A DNA stretch of 64,000 nucleotides from Legionella gratiana (GCF_001467695.1 NZ_LNYE01000001.1:30168-94167); one strand, 5' to 3'. Shown: positions 10,175-19,376, counted from the first letter of the stretch. Numbers and translations are program-made. The notes: generated by a model not told the origin, from the sequence alone.

Positions 10175-10802
10175 CATTCACTCCAATTTCTTTAATTTGC
10201 CAATCAAGACCTACCTGACTGACTATGCTTGGAACGTGTTGAAGCTGCAGCCGAGATGAAATGATGCCGTTCACATCAAAATAAATTCGACCAAAAAGCT
10301 CTGCAGCAACTCGAACATCACCACCGGTTAAAATGAACTTAACGTGCTTAAAATCGGTGTAATGGTTCTTAACCCAGGCAACCTGTCTTGCATCATCCGC
10401 ATTAAAGAAAATCAGGGTTTTGAGGAAGTGAACGCGCTCAAATGGGTTTATCCGCGTTCCTGCTTTTGCAATTAAATACCCATCAGGAGTCCAGATATCA
10501 TGAGATACAGTCACTGCCGGTGAGATGCGAAACGTCTTAGGCGTGCGAGTCGTGCTCAATGCCAAAGGGTGTGGTCTCATCGCCTGACGCGCTGCTTTCT
10601 GCTCTAAATCACGCTGAACATGCTCTAAATCACCACTTTGCTGTAATGCATTGAGTTTGTTCATAATGACTTTTCTTATATCCTCTTCTCTAACAGGGAA
10701 TGTCTGGCCATACTGACCAATATTTTTTGCATGACTTACAGGCTCTAATAAGAAGGCCAGACCAAGAATCAGGGCTAAAAACCGTTTGTTAGTGCGCTTC
10801 AT
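10167..10802 (-). CDS. traW: TraW, pilus assembly protein
   Basis: A 211-residue protein with a signal peptide followed by the family's N-terminal GQYGQTFPVREEDI stretch (about residues 29-42) and a C-terminal domain that includes VHFLKTLIFFNADDARQVAW. TraW is periplasmic and acts with TrbC and TraU in pilus extension and retraction. It overlaps trbI upstream and traU downstream, so the block trbI-traW-traU is tightly packed. The length equals that of F TraW. Confidence 0.92.
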   Translation of the reverse strand: MKRTNKRFLALILGLAFLLEPVSHAKNIGQYGQTFPVREEDIRKVIMNKLNALQQSGDLEHVQRDLEQKAARQAMRPHPLALSTTRTPKTFRISPAVTVSHDIWTPDGYLIAKAGTRINPFERVHFLKTLIFFNADDARQVAWVKNHYTDFKHVKFILTGGDVRVAAELFGRIYFDVNGIISSRLQLQHVPSIVSQVGLDWQIKEIGVNDE

Positions 10803-11154
10803 GCTTTATCCTTGCTATGGTCAAAGCAATGAGCTCGTCTGTTACATCCACTTGGGAGGGTTTGTAACCAGTCAATACAGGTGCACTGACTAAGGTTACC
10901 CGGTGAGACCTTCCATAGTCCTTGATGACTTCTGGAAGGGCTCGTGAAAAGCGATCCATAATGTTTAATTGTTCTTCATGAGTCAGTTTAGAACGGGCAA
11001 GCAGCACCGAAGGTGCCTCTATGGCACGATTCATATCAACCACCAAAAGAGGTAACGGCTTAGGCCACATCATAAACATACCCGCCAGGACTCCAATGAA
11101 CCCACAAACTCCTGCAATGACCCAATATGTGGTGTTTAAGCGATTAAATGGCAT
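10789..11154 (-). CDS. trbI: TrbI, small inner-membrane pilus protein (F-type)
   Basis: I choose 11154 as the start (GGGAGGGG upstream), giving 121 residues, close to F TrbI at 128. A longer frame opens at 11286 but lies inside traC. One transmembrane helix (about residues 11-30) is followed by a periplasmic domain with the motif PLLVVDMNRAI. TrbI affects pilus retraction in F. The start overlaps the traC end by 11 bases and the stop overlaps traW, the F order traC-trbI-traW. Confidence 0.88.
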   Translation of the reverse strand: MPFNRLNTTYWVIAGVCGFIGVLAGMFMMWPKPLPLLVVDMNRAIEAPSVLLARSKLTHEEQLNIMDRFSRALPEVIKDYGRSHRVTLVSAPVLTGYKPSQVDVTDELIALTIARIKHEAH

Positions 11155-13693
11155 AACCCCTCCCATAATGCAGTTCTGCGACATGCGATACCGCATCAAG
11201 AAATGCAATCCCTTGTGCCACATAATTAATGACCGCCTGATAATCATCTCCATCAGAAGATAAAAGCACGCGAGTAAATGGATCAACGAACAAGCGATGA
11301 AAGGAGGAAATACCGTTGGCGCGCAACAAAACTTGCGAAAAACCAGCTTCTTTCGCTATTGGGAATGATTTCAGAATAGTCATCTCGTAGTCCGAAAAAG
11401 TCTCATGCTTTTTTTGATGCTCTAAAAGCGGTGATTCTTCTTGTAAAAAAACAAGCTTTAAAGCGGAGTTCTCCCATGCGGCACGAGCTTCTGAAAATTC
11501 AAAATAATCCTCAATCCCCTGAGTAATCGTGACAAATGATGCTTTATGCCGCCGACCAGTACGAAAGCCTTTGGTAATAAAGTTCACTGCAATTAAATCC
11601 CCTGTAAAAAAAGACCAGGCTTCATCAATGATGCACATCTTTTGTTTGTTCCTGTCCGAGTTGAACATACGTCTTTGAAACTGAGAAATAACGGACAGGA
11701 GAACCGGTGCGCGAATGCTTTGATTGTCTTCAATTTCCTTCAAATCAACTACAATTATGCGGGCATCAGGCGATAACTGGGATGGTTCATTAAACGCCTT
11801 TCCATGCTCTGAGGCAGAACAGTAACGCTGAAGGTTTTTAGACAAAATGCGCGCTGTAGGATAGGTTTCGCGGTCGTGCTCGTACAATGACAATAAGACT
11901 CCTGCAACCTCATCAATGCGCGTTTGATTCTGAGTTGTTCCAAAAGCGGTTAAAATGGCTTCTCTTAAAGTGCCTCTGTCGTCATCTGTAGCACCGCTGG
12001 TCGGGCAAGTTAATAATTCAAACAAGGCAATAATGTCATCAATCTCTCGTAAAATGTCCGTAACATGGGTAAAGGGATTCATCGCCAAATTGCTGTATTC
12101 AAGATAAGTCCCACCAAGCGCCTCACACAGTTTTCTGTAGCTTCCACCTACATCAATAATAAAAATATCCCCGCCATTAAATAAAATATTGAGCATCAGC
12201 ATCTGAATGAAAAAACTTTTACCACCGCCCGATGTTCCGGTTACAGCCATATTGTAATTGCTGCCAAATGCACCCGAGAAAGGATCGATGCAGGCAAACT
12301 GATCGCGCATGGTGGGCAACAAAATACCCTTGCCCACCCCGCGCCAGTCAGAAAGAATTGGCATGTATTGGGTTGCATTCCATGAAGAAATTGGCCACAT
12401 CATGGTTGGAAGAGAAAAATCCTTAGCCAGATTTCCTGTGAAAAAAAACGGCATCGAGACTAAAAAATACGGACATTGCATACGTTTACACAATGCCAAT
12501 TTAATGTCATTGAACGCAAATACCGTGCGAGCAGCCTCCACATCACGCTCTTTTTCATGAGGTCTTGAAAAAAGAACCACGTTATAAAGCATCTTTACAG
12601 AACGAGTCTTCTGTGAGGATAAATCATCTCGAAAAGTACGCCATACTCTTGCCTGCTCCTCAGTTCCCGCTACATTCAAGGCATAATCACTTTTAGATTT
12701 TTTATCCAAATCACGGGTCTTGCGGTTCGCTCTACCCTGAGCACGTCCCTGCTCTTCAACCAGATAGATGACCGAGATGATGTGATTACAGGATATTCTT
12801 TTATCAGGATGAAAAATGTTGCTGGTATTATTGATGTTCTCCCATAAACAATACTGACGAGGGAGGCGATCAATGGTCAGAACAGATACAGCTGTTTCAT
12901 AAGCATGTCCAGTTTCATTAGCCCCTTGAATTACTACTTCATTGTTTTTAATTTCAATATCAAAGTCATGAGACAGTGCCTGCTCTTTAAGTAATTTGGT
13001 TTTGTCGTATATAACAGGGCGTGGGGTAATTGCATCAGGGCAATTATCCAGATAAAACTGAAGCAAATGCAAAAAATCAGTCGCATCTGCTTGCTTAAAT
13101 CCAATTTTTGCAGCACTTAAGGATGCTTCAAATGAAACGCGAAACTGGCCAAAACAGGCTTTTAAATCGTTCTCAGATTCTTTTTTGATTTTATCAATGA
13201 CGATATAGCAATCCGTATGCGTTAATCGAGGTGCAAGCATCGTGTTGGTTTTAAAACCGTGTATGGCGGCTTTTTGATAAAATGCCTTAAGGTTCTCTCC
13301 TAACAGGCTTAAATTTTCAAATTCGCTTTTTGTGAACTGCGAAGTAAATGCCTCAATATCTTTCCCTACCTGATTGTGTTTGACGCAAATCAACTGCAAG
13401 GTGAACTCATGAGACACTTTAGATTGAAGCAGCGCATCCAGCTGCTCTGCTATGTGTTCATTCGCACCCGTTAAAGGGACAATGCGATAAATTAAACCCG
13501 CATTGTGTTCATTAAAAAACAGCTTCGATTCCTCATCAAAATATTGATAAGGTAATAGCTCCTCAGTAAAAGAAGGATATTGATGCGCCTTGAGGTCAAA
13601 AGCGGCTCCGTTATCGGCTAGCCCTTTGTCATTCCAGGTCTCCTTTAGCAACTGATAAGTATCTTGAACCCATTCTATAGCGTTTGTAAGCAT
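11144..13693 (-). CDS. traC: TraC, VirB4-family assembly ATPase
   Basis: The start at 13693 follows GGAGAG; the open frame extends to 13777 but that part overlaps traV and has no ribosome site. The product is about 849 residues. Walker A is GTSGGGKS (about residues 486-493) and Walker B lies in KMCIIDEAWSFF, followed by the conserved ITQG segment. This cytoplasmic/inner-membrane ATPase energises pilin assembly. All ATPase motifs look intact and the length fits the family. Confidence 0.95.
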   Translation of the reverse strand: MLTNAIEWVQDTYQLLKETWNDKGLADNGAAFDLKAHQYPSFTEELLPYQYFDEESKLFFNEHNAGLIYRIVPLTGANEHIAEQLDALLQSKVSHEFTLQLICVKHNQVGKDIEAFTSQFTKSEFENLSLLGENLKAFYQKAAIHGFKTNTMLAPRLTHTDCYIVIDKIKKESENDLKACFGQFRVSFEASLSAAKIGFKQADATDFLHLLQFYLDNCPDAITPRPVIYDKTKLLKEQALSHDFDIEIKNNEVVIQGANETGHAYETAVSVLTIDRLPRQYCLWENINNTSNIFHPDKRISCNHIISVIYLVEEQGRAQGRANRKTRDLDKKSKSDYALNVAGTEEQARVWRTFRDDLSSQKTRSVKMLYNVVLFSRPHEKERDVEAARTVFAFNDIKLALCKRMQCPYFLVSMPFFFTGNLAKDFSLPTMMWPISSWNATQYMPILSDWRGVGKGILLPTMRDQFACIDPFSGAFGSNYNMAVTGTSGGGKSFFIQMLMLNILFNGGDIFIIDVGGSYRKLCEALGGTYLEYSNLAMNPFTHVTDILREIDDIIALFELLTCPTSGATDDDRGTLREAILTAFGTTQNQTRIDEVAGVLLSLYEHDRETYPTARILSKNLQRYCSASEHGKAFNEPSQLSPDARIIVVDLKEIEDNQSIRAPVLLSVISQFQRRMFNSDRNKQKMCIIDEAWSFFTGDLIAVNFITKGFRTGRRHKASFVTITQGIEDYFEFSEARAAWENSALKLVFLQEESPLLEHQKKHETFSDYEMTILKSFPIAKEAGFSQVLLRANGISSFHRLFVDPFTRVLLSSDGDDYQAVINYVAQGIAFLDAVSHVAELHYGRGYAI

Positions 13694-13721
13694 TGCTTCT
13701 CTCCTGTATTCGTGCCAGCGC

Positions 13722-13949
13722 CTATTTATAATCTGAATACAGATCTTGAATTCTTGCCTGCTGCACGAATTGACCATCGGGTGTATAGCGTTTTTCCTGC
13801 ACCATACGATTCACCATTTCCATACTTTGACAACCACCCCTGTCAGAAAAAGGACATCTTGCATCCTGATTGTCGAGGATGGATTTCGAGCAGGCACATA
13901 ACTGCGACACTAAGAAAAGGGTACTCAATAAAAATAGAGGTTTAGTCAT
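13722..13949 (-). CDS. traV: TraV, short outer-membrane lipoprotein
   Basis: The start at 13949 has AGGAG eight bases upstream; the frame opens at 13964. The product is only 75 residues, against about 171 in F. It has a lipoprotein signal with SQLCAC (lipobox cysteine) and the CPFSDRGGC pair that recalls the TraV cysteine motif. TraV forms the outer-membrane part of the channel core with TraK and TraB. The short form lacks most of the C-terminal region of F TraV. It overlaps the traB stop and lies 28 bases before traC, the canonical B-V-C order, so the call is mainly lipobox plus context. Confidence 0.8.
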   Translation of the reverse strand: MTKPLFLLSTLFLVSQLCACSKSILDNQDARCPFSDRGGCQSMEMVNRMVQEKRYTPDGQFVQQARIQDLYSDYK

Positions 13950-15408
13950 GAAGTGGCTCCTCATTTTGTACGGTTGAAAATAATGGGGTAGAGGGTTGTC
14001 CTGGTTGATTTAAGAGGGGATTCTCAACAGGATTAACGGTTTGAACCATGGGCTCTTGATTATTGGACTGCATCAATGAAGCGCCATTCACAGGGTGTGT
14101 ATTTAATTCATAGGCACGGCTTACAGTGGTTGTAACCCCAGACTCGTTTTGGGCATGTCCTTCATTGATAGCGCGTCCTGACTCGTACACCTGATGTTCT
14201 TTGTCTATCCAAAAGCCTTTAGTAAATAAAACGGACACACGACGACCAGCACGTGCCACAACCAGTGGATGATAAATATCAGCAATGCGCATTACATAGT
14301 CTGAAATACGATTGGCAGGATTACTAAGCGCACCACCAGCAGCCGATTGAGCAAGGGTTGATGCCTGCCCGTAGGTCGTAATGGTGCCAGCCCCCGGATT
14401 GATTGTTTGAGCGGTATTTAAATTCTTTAAGCCATCACCAAATCCTGCCAGCATGCCTGCCGCTGCCGAATAGGTTAAGAGCGGCTTTGTTTTTAGAATG
14501 GATGTTCCGCGTAAATCCTGCATGGCATCCAAATCAAATACAGAGCCGTAGGCCTTTTGTTCAAAATTGATGTTGTTTCCTGCGCAAGACAGTGTTTCTA
14601 AATGCATCACCACGGAACTTCCTGATAAATCACCATAAGTGGATACCAGGGCGACACAGTCTTCCAGATGAGAACGCTGATTGTTGGGCATGATTCCTCC
14701 GCTGGTAAGGCGGATTAAAGCAGTTCCCATGTTTTTTGAGCCGTTTATTCCTGCATCACCTAAAACCCCAGTCAGCAACACCCCTTCAACAAAGGTTCCC
14801 GCCCAAACATAATTTTTAGAGGTTCGCACTTCCTTGTTTTTTTTCTTCCGGTTGTTAAATTGCACTGTTTCCAGTCCTGATTTTGCGAGCAGTTCGCGCT
14901 CTGCCTGATGCTTTTTCTTTTGCTGTGCTTCCATTTCTTCACGAGTTGGCGGCCTAACGGTGACCAGGCTTGCCTGACGGGTAGAAACCAGTGCAACCTG
15001 TAATTGTTCGTTCATTTTTTTATTTTCTTCTTCAAGGTGTGAAAGCTGTTCTTTCATGGCCTGGATCAAAGCTTTTGTTTCCGAATTTTCTGTTTTCACA
15101 GGTGCTGCTTCCTGCTGTTTTTTATGATGTTCTGCCACTAACTCTTTTAAAGAATCAATTTGTTGCTGCTGTTGCAGAAGGAGTGCTTCGTCACTGCCCT
15201 GATTAAAAGTACTTTCAAAAATACTCTCGAACGGAGCTTCTTCCTGGTGGACTGGTTTTTTTTTCTCAGCTGATGAGTAACAATAAAATCCATAGGATGC
15301 CCCACCCACCAGTAATAAAATGGCTGCGTGCTTCAATTGTTCCTTTTTGGCCAGTTTATTGGCGTTTTGAGGTTTTAGCGTCAACCATTGTTTTATTTTT
15401 TTAAACAT
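13942..15408 (-). CDS. traB: TraB, VirB10-like channel scaffold
   Basis: A 488-residue protein with a cytoplasmic N-terminus, one transmembrane helix near residues 28-45, a glutamine-rich coiled coil (about residues 65-140) and a C-terminal VirB10/TraB domain (YVWAGTFVEGVLLTGVLGDAG; GMLAGFGDGL). TraB spans both membranes and links TraC/TraD energy to the TraK/TraV outer ring. The start follows GGAGAG. The proline-rich segment seen in some homologues is weak here; the coiled coil is the main spacer. Confidence 0.95.
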   Translation of the reverse strand: MFKKIKQWLTLKPQNANKLAKKEQLKHAAILLLVGGASYGFYCYSSAEKKKPVHQEEAPFESIFESTFNQGSDEALLLQQQQQIDSLKELVAEHHKKQQEAAPVKTENSETKALIQAMKEQLSHLEEENKKMNEQLQVALVSTRQASLVTVRPPTREEMEAQQKKKHQAERELLAKSGLETVQFNNRKKKNKEVRTSKNYVWAGTFVEGVLLTGVLGDAGINGSKNMGTALIRLTSGGIMPNNQRSHLEDCVALVSTYGDLSGSSVVMHLETLSCAGNNINFEQKAYGSVFDLDAMQDLRGTSILKTKPLLTYSAAAGMLAGFGDGLKNLNTAQTINPGAGTITTYGQASTLAQSAAGGALSNPANRISDYVMRIADIYHPLVVARAGRRVSVLFTKGFWIDKEHQVYESGRAINEGHAQNESGVTTTVSRAYELNTHPVNGASLMQSNNQEPMVQTVNPVENPLLNQPGQPSTPLFSTVQNEEPLHD

Positions 15409-15448
15409 TACCTACTCTCCTTCCAACTCATTTTAAGCAGCTTCTGGT

Positions 15449-16183
15449 TTATCCCTGATTGCTGTATAACCCATATAAATAAGCGATTTTTTTAGGTGGG
15501 AGCGCCTCATCACTTAATGACAGGGATTCTGCGTCCTTATGGGCAAATAAGGCGGTTGTAAGCGCCAGCTCATGATTTGATGTATTTTCTAACCGATAGA
15601 TAAAGCCGGTGAAACGCTTCCCCTGATATTGTTTTTCAAGAGTTACCTTAATGTTTTTTTTAATGTAAAAAGAACGTGGAGTAATTCGTTTCTCATTAAA
15701 TTCTTTGGGGGTCTCCCCTGCTTTCATGGCAGCGATTGCCTCATCTACTTCACTGGCATCAGGGGTATCCAGTTTCACAAATTTCAATTTTGTTTGAGCG
15801 CGCGGCACAAGCCTTAAGGTTTTTCCAACCGATTCATCAGGTGTCAGGGTAAGTGATACGTGATGTCCTTTATCTGTAGTTAGGAACAGGGTAATGGGAA
15901 CTTGAAAATTGGGCTTTATATACACCGAAGAATCCGTGCTTTCAGGGTTATCCATCTCACTTTTATCTACTGTAATAGCATGCTCTGGGTAACTTAATTT
16001 AGTGATCGATTCCCCTTCAACAAACACACGATTAAAGTTAATACTCGATAAGGTCAGATTAAACTGCTCTCCTTCTTCAAAAGCGATGACCGAAGGAGCT
16101 GTGCTTGCACAAACAATTCCTGAGCACAAACAACTTATAAGAAGAATGTTTTTTTTAACTTGATCATAAATTGAGTTAGTCAT
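15449..16183 (-). CDS. traK: TraK, secretin-like channel component
   Basis: About 244 residues with the start at 16183 (AGGAG upstream). A signal peptide is followed by a beta-rich periplasmic protein of the TraK/VirB9-like family. Motifs include NFQVPITLFLTTDKGHHVSLTLTPD and a C-terminal LYGL region. TraK forms the outer-membrane ring with lipoprotein TraV and contacts TraB. It overlaps the traE end by 8 bases and is followed 41 bases later by traB. Confidence 0.93.
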   Translation of the reverse strand: MTNSIYDQVKKNILLISCLCSGIVCASTAPSVIAFEEGEQFNLTLSSINFNRVFVEGESITKLSYPEHAITVDKSEMDNPESTDSSVYIKPNFQVPITLFLTTDKGHHVSLTLTPDESVGKTLRLVPRAQTKLKFVKLDTPDASEVDEAIAAMKAGETPKEFNEKRITPRSFYIKKNIKVTLEKQYQGKRFTGFIYRLENTSNHELALTTALFAHKDAESLSLSDEALPPKKIAYLYGLYSNQG

Positions 16184-16736
16184 GGTGTATCTCCTGAATG
16201 GACACAAGATTTAAAAGGCCTGATTGATGTGAAAACTGCACTCGATACATTTTGTGTTGTGGCTTTAATTGAAGCCCATGGCTTGTGCGATACAATTGCC
16301 CTTCGATTTGACCTTGATTTTTAGAGACATCCACGGATACTTTTTCAACATAAAAAACTGAGCTTACATTTTTTTCATGTACTGTTTTTCGCTCGGCATC
16401 CAATAGTTTGGAAAACGATTCCTGGTATTTCGCTGGAATCAGATGAGACAGCATGGTGTAGCGTGCATCAATGGTCTCAGGATTGTAGGTCAGGCGTAAG
16501 TCAGCAGCTTTCTGCGTCATTTCTTTCAGGTATTCGGGTGAATAGCCTTTATCACCAATGCTAAACTCTAGACCAGTACACACTGGAAGCCAGTGAACCT
16601 GCTTATGCAGTAAGGTATAAAAATTTAAGGCGCAAAGGACAATAATTGCAAACGTACTCGATAGCGCCCAAATCAGTGTCAGCTTGAATAACAGTCTGTT
16701 TTTTGCAATCGCATTATCACGAAATGAAGTATCCAT
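16176..16736 (-). CDS. traE: TraE, VirB8-like inner-membrane protein
   Basis: The start at 16736 (AGGTGA upstream) gives 186 residues, the F TraE length of 188. One N-terminal transmembrane helix at about residues 18-40 precedes a periplasmic domain with the family stretch LTYNPETIDARYTMLSHLI. TraE is an inner-membrane assembly component of the channel. The longer frame from 16790 overlaps traL and lacks a ribosome site. Confidence 0.92.
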   Translation of the reverse strand: MDTSFRDNAIAKNRLLFKLTLIWALSSTFAIIVLCALNFYTLLHKQVHWLPVCTGLEFSIGDKGYSPEYLKEMTQKAADLRLTYNPETIDARYTMLSHLIPAKYQESFSKLLDAERKTVHEKNVSSVFYVEKVSVDVSKNQGQIEGQLYRTSHGLQLKPQHKMYRVQFSHQSGLLNLVSIQEIHHD

Positions 16737-16740
16737 TAAA

Positions 16741-17031
16741 TCACCTGATATAAATTCGGTTGGCAGAATCGGGAAAAGCTCGAAATACAAGGGACGTTAA
16801 CCTGTGAGGCAGCGACCAGTATACGATGGCAAACAGACTCCGCAGAGGCAGTCCTCCATACTTGATATGCATCGCAACGCTTAGGGCTGCGCCTATCATA
16901 AAAAGCTGATAGGCAAGTCCTGTTAAAAGCCCAATTCCCGTGAGTAAAAAAATGGGCAGGCCTGTGGTAACAGGAATACCCGCAATTTTAGGCTCATCAG
17001 AGAGCATAAAGGTTTGGTAGTTGCGAGCCAT
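16741..17031 (-). CDS. traL: TraL, VirB3-like membrane protein
   Basis: A 96-residue protein with two adjacent hydrophobic segments (about residues 20-58) and the RTL-type tail SLPHRLTSLVFRAFPDSANRIYIR, typical of F TraL, a VirB3-like inner-membrane subunit that supports pilus assembly. It overlaps the stop of the pilin-like gene by 1 base and lies 4 bases before traE: the L-E-K-B order. Confidence 0.92.
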   Translation of the reverse strand: MARNYQTFMLSDEPKIAGIPVTTGLPIFLLTGIGLLTGLAYQLFMIGAALSVAMHIKYGGLPLRSLFAIVYWSLPHRLTSLVFRAFPDSANRIYIR

Positions 17032-17342
17032 TATTTCAATGCCCAGTGAGTAAACACCATCAATACAGGAACACCCGCAAGGACTGCGATATTTTTGGTT
17101 TTGATGTAGGCATAAGCCCCTGCAAGCCCTTCTGCTAACAAAAGAAAATAAGGGAGATCTGAATCCGCTCCAAAGGTTGCCTTTACTTCCTCTTTTAATC
17201 CAGAAAGCCGATTCTCAGCAGCAAAACAGGAGTCTGGCATCAAACACAACAGTGCCAAACCAATCATTAAAAAAGGGAGCAGCTGCCTGGCATACAGATA
17301 TCCTTTAATGCTCAAATCGTTCATTGCTGTTCTATAGTTCAT
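17031..17342 (-). CDS. traA: Candidate conjugative pilin (TraA-like)
   Basis: A 103-residue protein. The start at 17342 follows AGGAG by six bases. It has a long leader with a hydrophobic stretch and a possible signal-peptidase site after SCFA, then a short hydrophilic part and two hydrophobic helices (about residues 60-78 and 81-100). Prepilin leader, two helices and location directly before traL are the marks of TraA propilin. Sequence conservation in pilins is low, so identification is by architecture and position. Confidence 0.75.
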   Translation of the reverse strand: MNYRTAMNDLSIKGYLYARQLLPFLMIGLALLCLMPDSCFAAENRLSGLKEEVKATFGADSDLPYFLLLAEGLAGAYAYIKTKNIAVLAGVPVLMVFTHWALK

Positions 17343-17449
17343 CACATTCTCCTTTTTTGGTTAAAAAAATCCCCCTGAGCCCCAATTTGTGCTCATTTTT
17401 TATTCTTTTTATTTAATGAATCGTGTTTTTGTGGTTTTATAAAGAGCGC

Positions 17450-17821
17450 TTATCCATCCATGGTTACTCCTTTATCAAGCATGCTTTGACTTAATAGGTG
17501 GTTGTTCTTTTTAAGTTCAACTAAAATTTGCGTCAGTAGGTGATTTGCAGAATCCAGTTTTTTGAACAAAGCCACATACTCAACTGCTTTTGCTATGTCA
17601 GGAACCTCCTTATCCATTGCTAGCAAAAGCGTAAAAAGCGCTCCACTGGAAAGAATGTGTTTAAAATATTCGACATCCTGTTCATCATTTTCAGTTGAAA
17701 CGGCAGTCAGATTCTGATTAATCTTAAAATTGTTTTCAGGCAGTGTTGTGGGCTCTGCATGAATAACTCCACTCACAACGATGAGGGTCATCGACAGCAT
17801 GAGTGTTTTAATTGGGTTCAT
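17450..17821 (-). CDS. Uncharacterised exported protein of the transfer operon
   Basis: A 123-residue protein with GGAG before the start and a clear signal peptide ending near VIHAEP. The mature part is a short mainly helical protein with hydrophobic heptads (LLAMDKEVPDIAKAVEYVALFKKLDSANHLLTQILVELKKN). I do not recognise the family. It lies upstream of the pilin-like gene in the same direction, so it probably enters the periplasm and may assist the transfer apparatus; this is inference from position. Confidence 0.75.
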   Translation of the reverse strand: MNPIKTLMLSMTLIVVSGVIHAEPTTLPENNFKINQNLTAVSTENDEQDVEYFKHILSSGALFTLLLAMDKEVPDIAKAVEYVALFKKLDSANHLLTQILVELKKNNHLLSQSMLDKGVTMDG

Positions 17822-17864
17822 TGAGCGCTCCTTTTATTTTTGTTATGAACTTAAGCTTTTAAAA

Positions 17865-18266
17865 TTAGTCCGATGTTTGGTCTGTTTCTGGTATGTTGAT
17901 GTTCTCAAGTTCACTTTTCATCACAATAACTCGTGCAAGATAGGGTTTTACCTTCGGTGATAAATGTGTACAGTAGCTTCTTACATTGCTGATTGCTTTT
18001 AATTCATTGTATCCATAAGCCATAGAAACAACTGCACTGTCTTTTTTATGATGCTGCAATTGGGCTCCTGCTGATTCCAGGTAGGCTGCAGCAATTGCGA
18101 CATCTCCAGAACATAAATCGGAATTGTTTTCTTTGGCAATCTGGTTGAGTTGATAAGACGTATCAAAAATTGGTCTTTCTAAATCGTAGTGATTCGAACT
18201 GGTTGCAACAGCACAGGGTGAACCCAGTGCGGTGATGATAAGTCCTGCTATTACATTGATTCTCAT
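17865..18266 (-). CDS. Uncharacterised exported protein of the transfer operon
   Basis: A 133-residue protein with a signal peptide (cleavage near AVATSS) and two cysteines in the mature part (DLCSGDVAIAAAYLES and RSYCTHLSPKV) that could form a disulfide. The start has GAGGGA upstream. The body is predicted helical. It lies between traT and the next small exported gene. No family is recognised. A periplasmic accessory role in conjugation is the simplest reading but is not shown by sequence. Confidence 0.75.
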   Translation of the reverse strand: MRINVIAGLIITALGSPCAVATSSNHYDLERPIFDTSYQLNQIAKENNSDLCSGDVAIAAAYLESAGAQLQHHKKDSAVVSMAYGYNELKAISNVRSYCTHLSPKVKPYLARVIVMKSELENINIPETDQTSD

Positions 18267-18341
18267 TACTATTCCCTCTTTAACTCATTATTGTTTTTTA
18301 AATCCTATGCACTTTTTTCATGAAGCTCTAATCAGGCTGCA

Positions 18342-19094
18342 TCAAAAAATGCCCGCTAATGTTTTTACCAGACCTTGTTCCAATGCGGGTCGTGCTTCTG
18401 CAAAACTCAGATTGACTTTATCGGCATTGGATACCACCCGCGTTCTATAGCGTTGGTAATCACTGTGTTTGCTCAATGTCTGTGTGGTTCCAGATGCAGT
18501 GCCATTTTGAAGGTTGGAATTAAACTGCTCATGAACAGTACCTTTTCCAACGCGCTCAGAAATTTGTACATCGGTAATCATCGTGTAATTCACTGCCTTG
18601 ACTAGAGAATCTGCAGCCAAACCAATAATTCCCCCACCAATACCTGCACCAATCATGGTGCTTGAATGACCGCTTAATGCACCCAGTGCAGTTCCTGTTG
18701 CTGCCCCTGCCAATGCACTGCCATACCCGCCACCTAGCGCGGATTGGCTTGCAGACGCGCTCATTTTTCCCACCTTAAGAATATTGGCCTGCAGCAGGTA
18801 ATGGGCTTTGGATGGATTTCCAACCACTTTATAGCCATGTTCTTCTAATGCCTGCTTTAGTGACTTATCAATGGATAATGACTCTTGAGAAGTATTCTTA
18901 ATTGTGATGTAAATCGTTTTTTGACTTTGAGCCACAGGATCAAGAAAAATCGTTTGGCTGAGTTTTGTATCTGTTTCTAAGTTACGATGTTCGATCACTG
19001 TTGATGTTGCAGCACAGCTCACCAACAGGGCAAAAGATCCAGTTAAAGCTAAAGTGGTAATTGCCTTTTGTATCTGGTTAATGCATGGTTTCAT
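18342..19094 (-). CDS. traT: TraT-type surface-exclusion lipoprotein
   Basis: A 250-residue lipoprotein: signal peptide ending at the lipobox LVSC (Cys about residue 27), a domain with FLDPV and TIYITIKNTSQ, two glycine-rich hydrophobic segments (residues about 122-160) and the conserved C-terminal domain with YRTRVVSNADKVNLSF. This is the TraT family, an outer-membrane protein that reduces mating between donors and is linked to complement resistance in enterobacteria. Here it is the first gene of the tra block, unlike F where it is late. Confidence 0.93.
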   Translation of the reverse strand: MKPCINQIQKAITTLALTGSFALLVSCAATSTVIEHRNLETDTKLSQTIFLDPVAQSQKTIYITIKNTSQESLSIDKSLKQALEEHGYKVVGNPSKAHYLLQANILKVGKMSASASQSALGGGYGSALAGAATGTALGALSGHSSTMIGAGIGGGIIGLAADSLVKAVNYTMITDVQISERVGKGTVHEQFNSNLQNGTASGTTQTLSKHSDYQRYRTRVVSNADKVNLSFAEARPALEQGLVKTLAGIF

Positions 19095-19132
19095 ATTATT
19101 CCCTTAACTCGTTAGTATGGTGATTTGAATGG

Positions 19133-19357
19133 TTAATGAGTCTGTACGCCCCGTGCTTCCTTCCACTGACCAGGCTTATTTAAAAACAGAGATTGTTCTT
19201 TTTTAATTTTTTGATGTATTTCCTGACGATGAATAATTACATCTTGTGGTGCATCGAACCCTAAGCGGACTTGATTACCCTTAACACCGAGCACGGTGAT
19301 ATAAATGTCATCATTGATTAGTACGGTTTCGCCTATTCTACGTGTAAGTATTAACAT
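19133..19357 (-). CDS. csrT: CsrA-family RNA-binding regulator (LvrC/CsrT type)
   Basis: A 74-residue protein with the full CsrA fold: [12 protein letters not shown] at the N-terminus, VRLGFDAP in the middle, and VIIHRQEI carrying the arginine that contacts GGA motifs in RNA. CsrA proteins repress or activate translation by binding 5' leaders. Legionella conjugative elements are known to carry such paralogues beside lvrA and lvrB. It lies between the lvr genes and traT in the same direction, so tra mRNA leaders are plausible targets. GGA-containing ribosome sites are frequent in this operon. Confidence 0.93.
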   Translation of the reverse strand: MLILTRRIGETVLINDDIYITVLGVKGNQVRLGFDAPQDVIIHRQEIHQKIKKEQSLFLNKPGQWKEARGVQTH

Positions 19358-19376
19358 GCTGTGTTCCTTTTATTGG

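Noticed and set aside
13664..13945. Plus-strand frame opposite traV/traC start
   Set aside because: Antisense to two genes with lipobox and RBS evidence; composition looks like a shadow.
1..19094. Assignment to the Lvh or Dot/Icm type secretion system
   Set aside because: TraU, TraN, TraH, TraF, TrbC and TraW are F-type-specific; no VirB6/VirB11 or dot/icm genes are seen. Only the lvr regulators recall the Lvh region.
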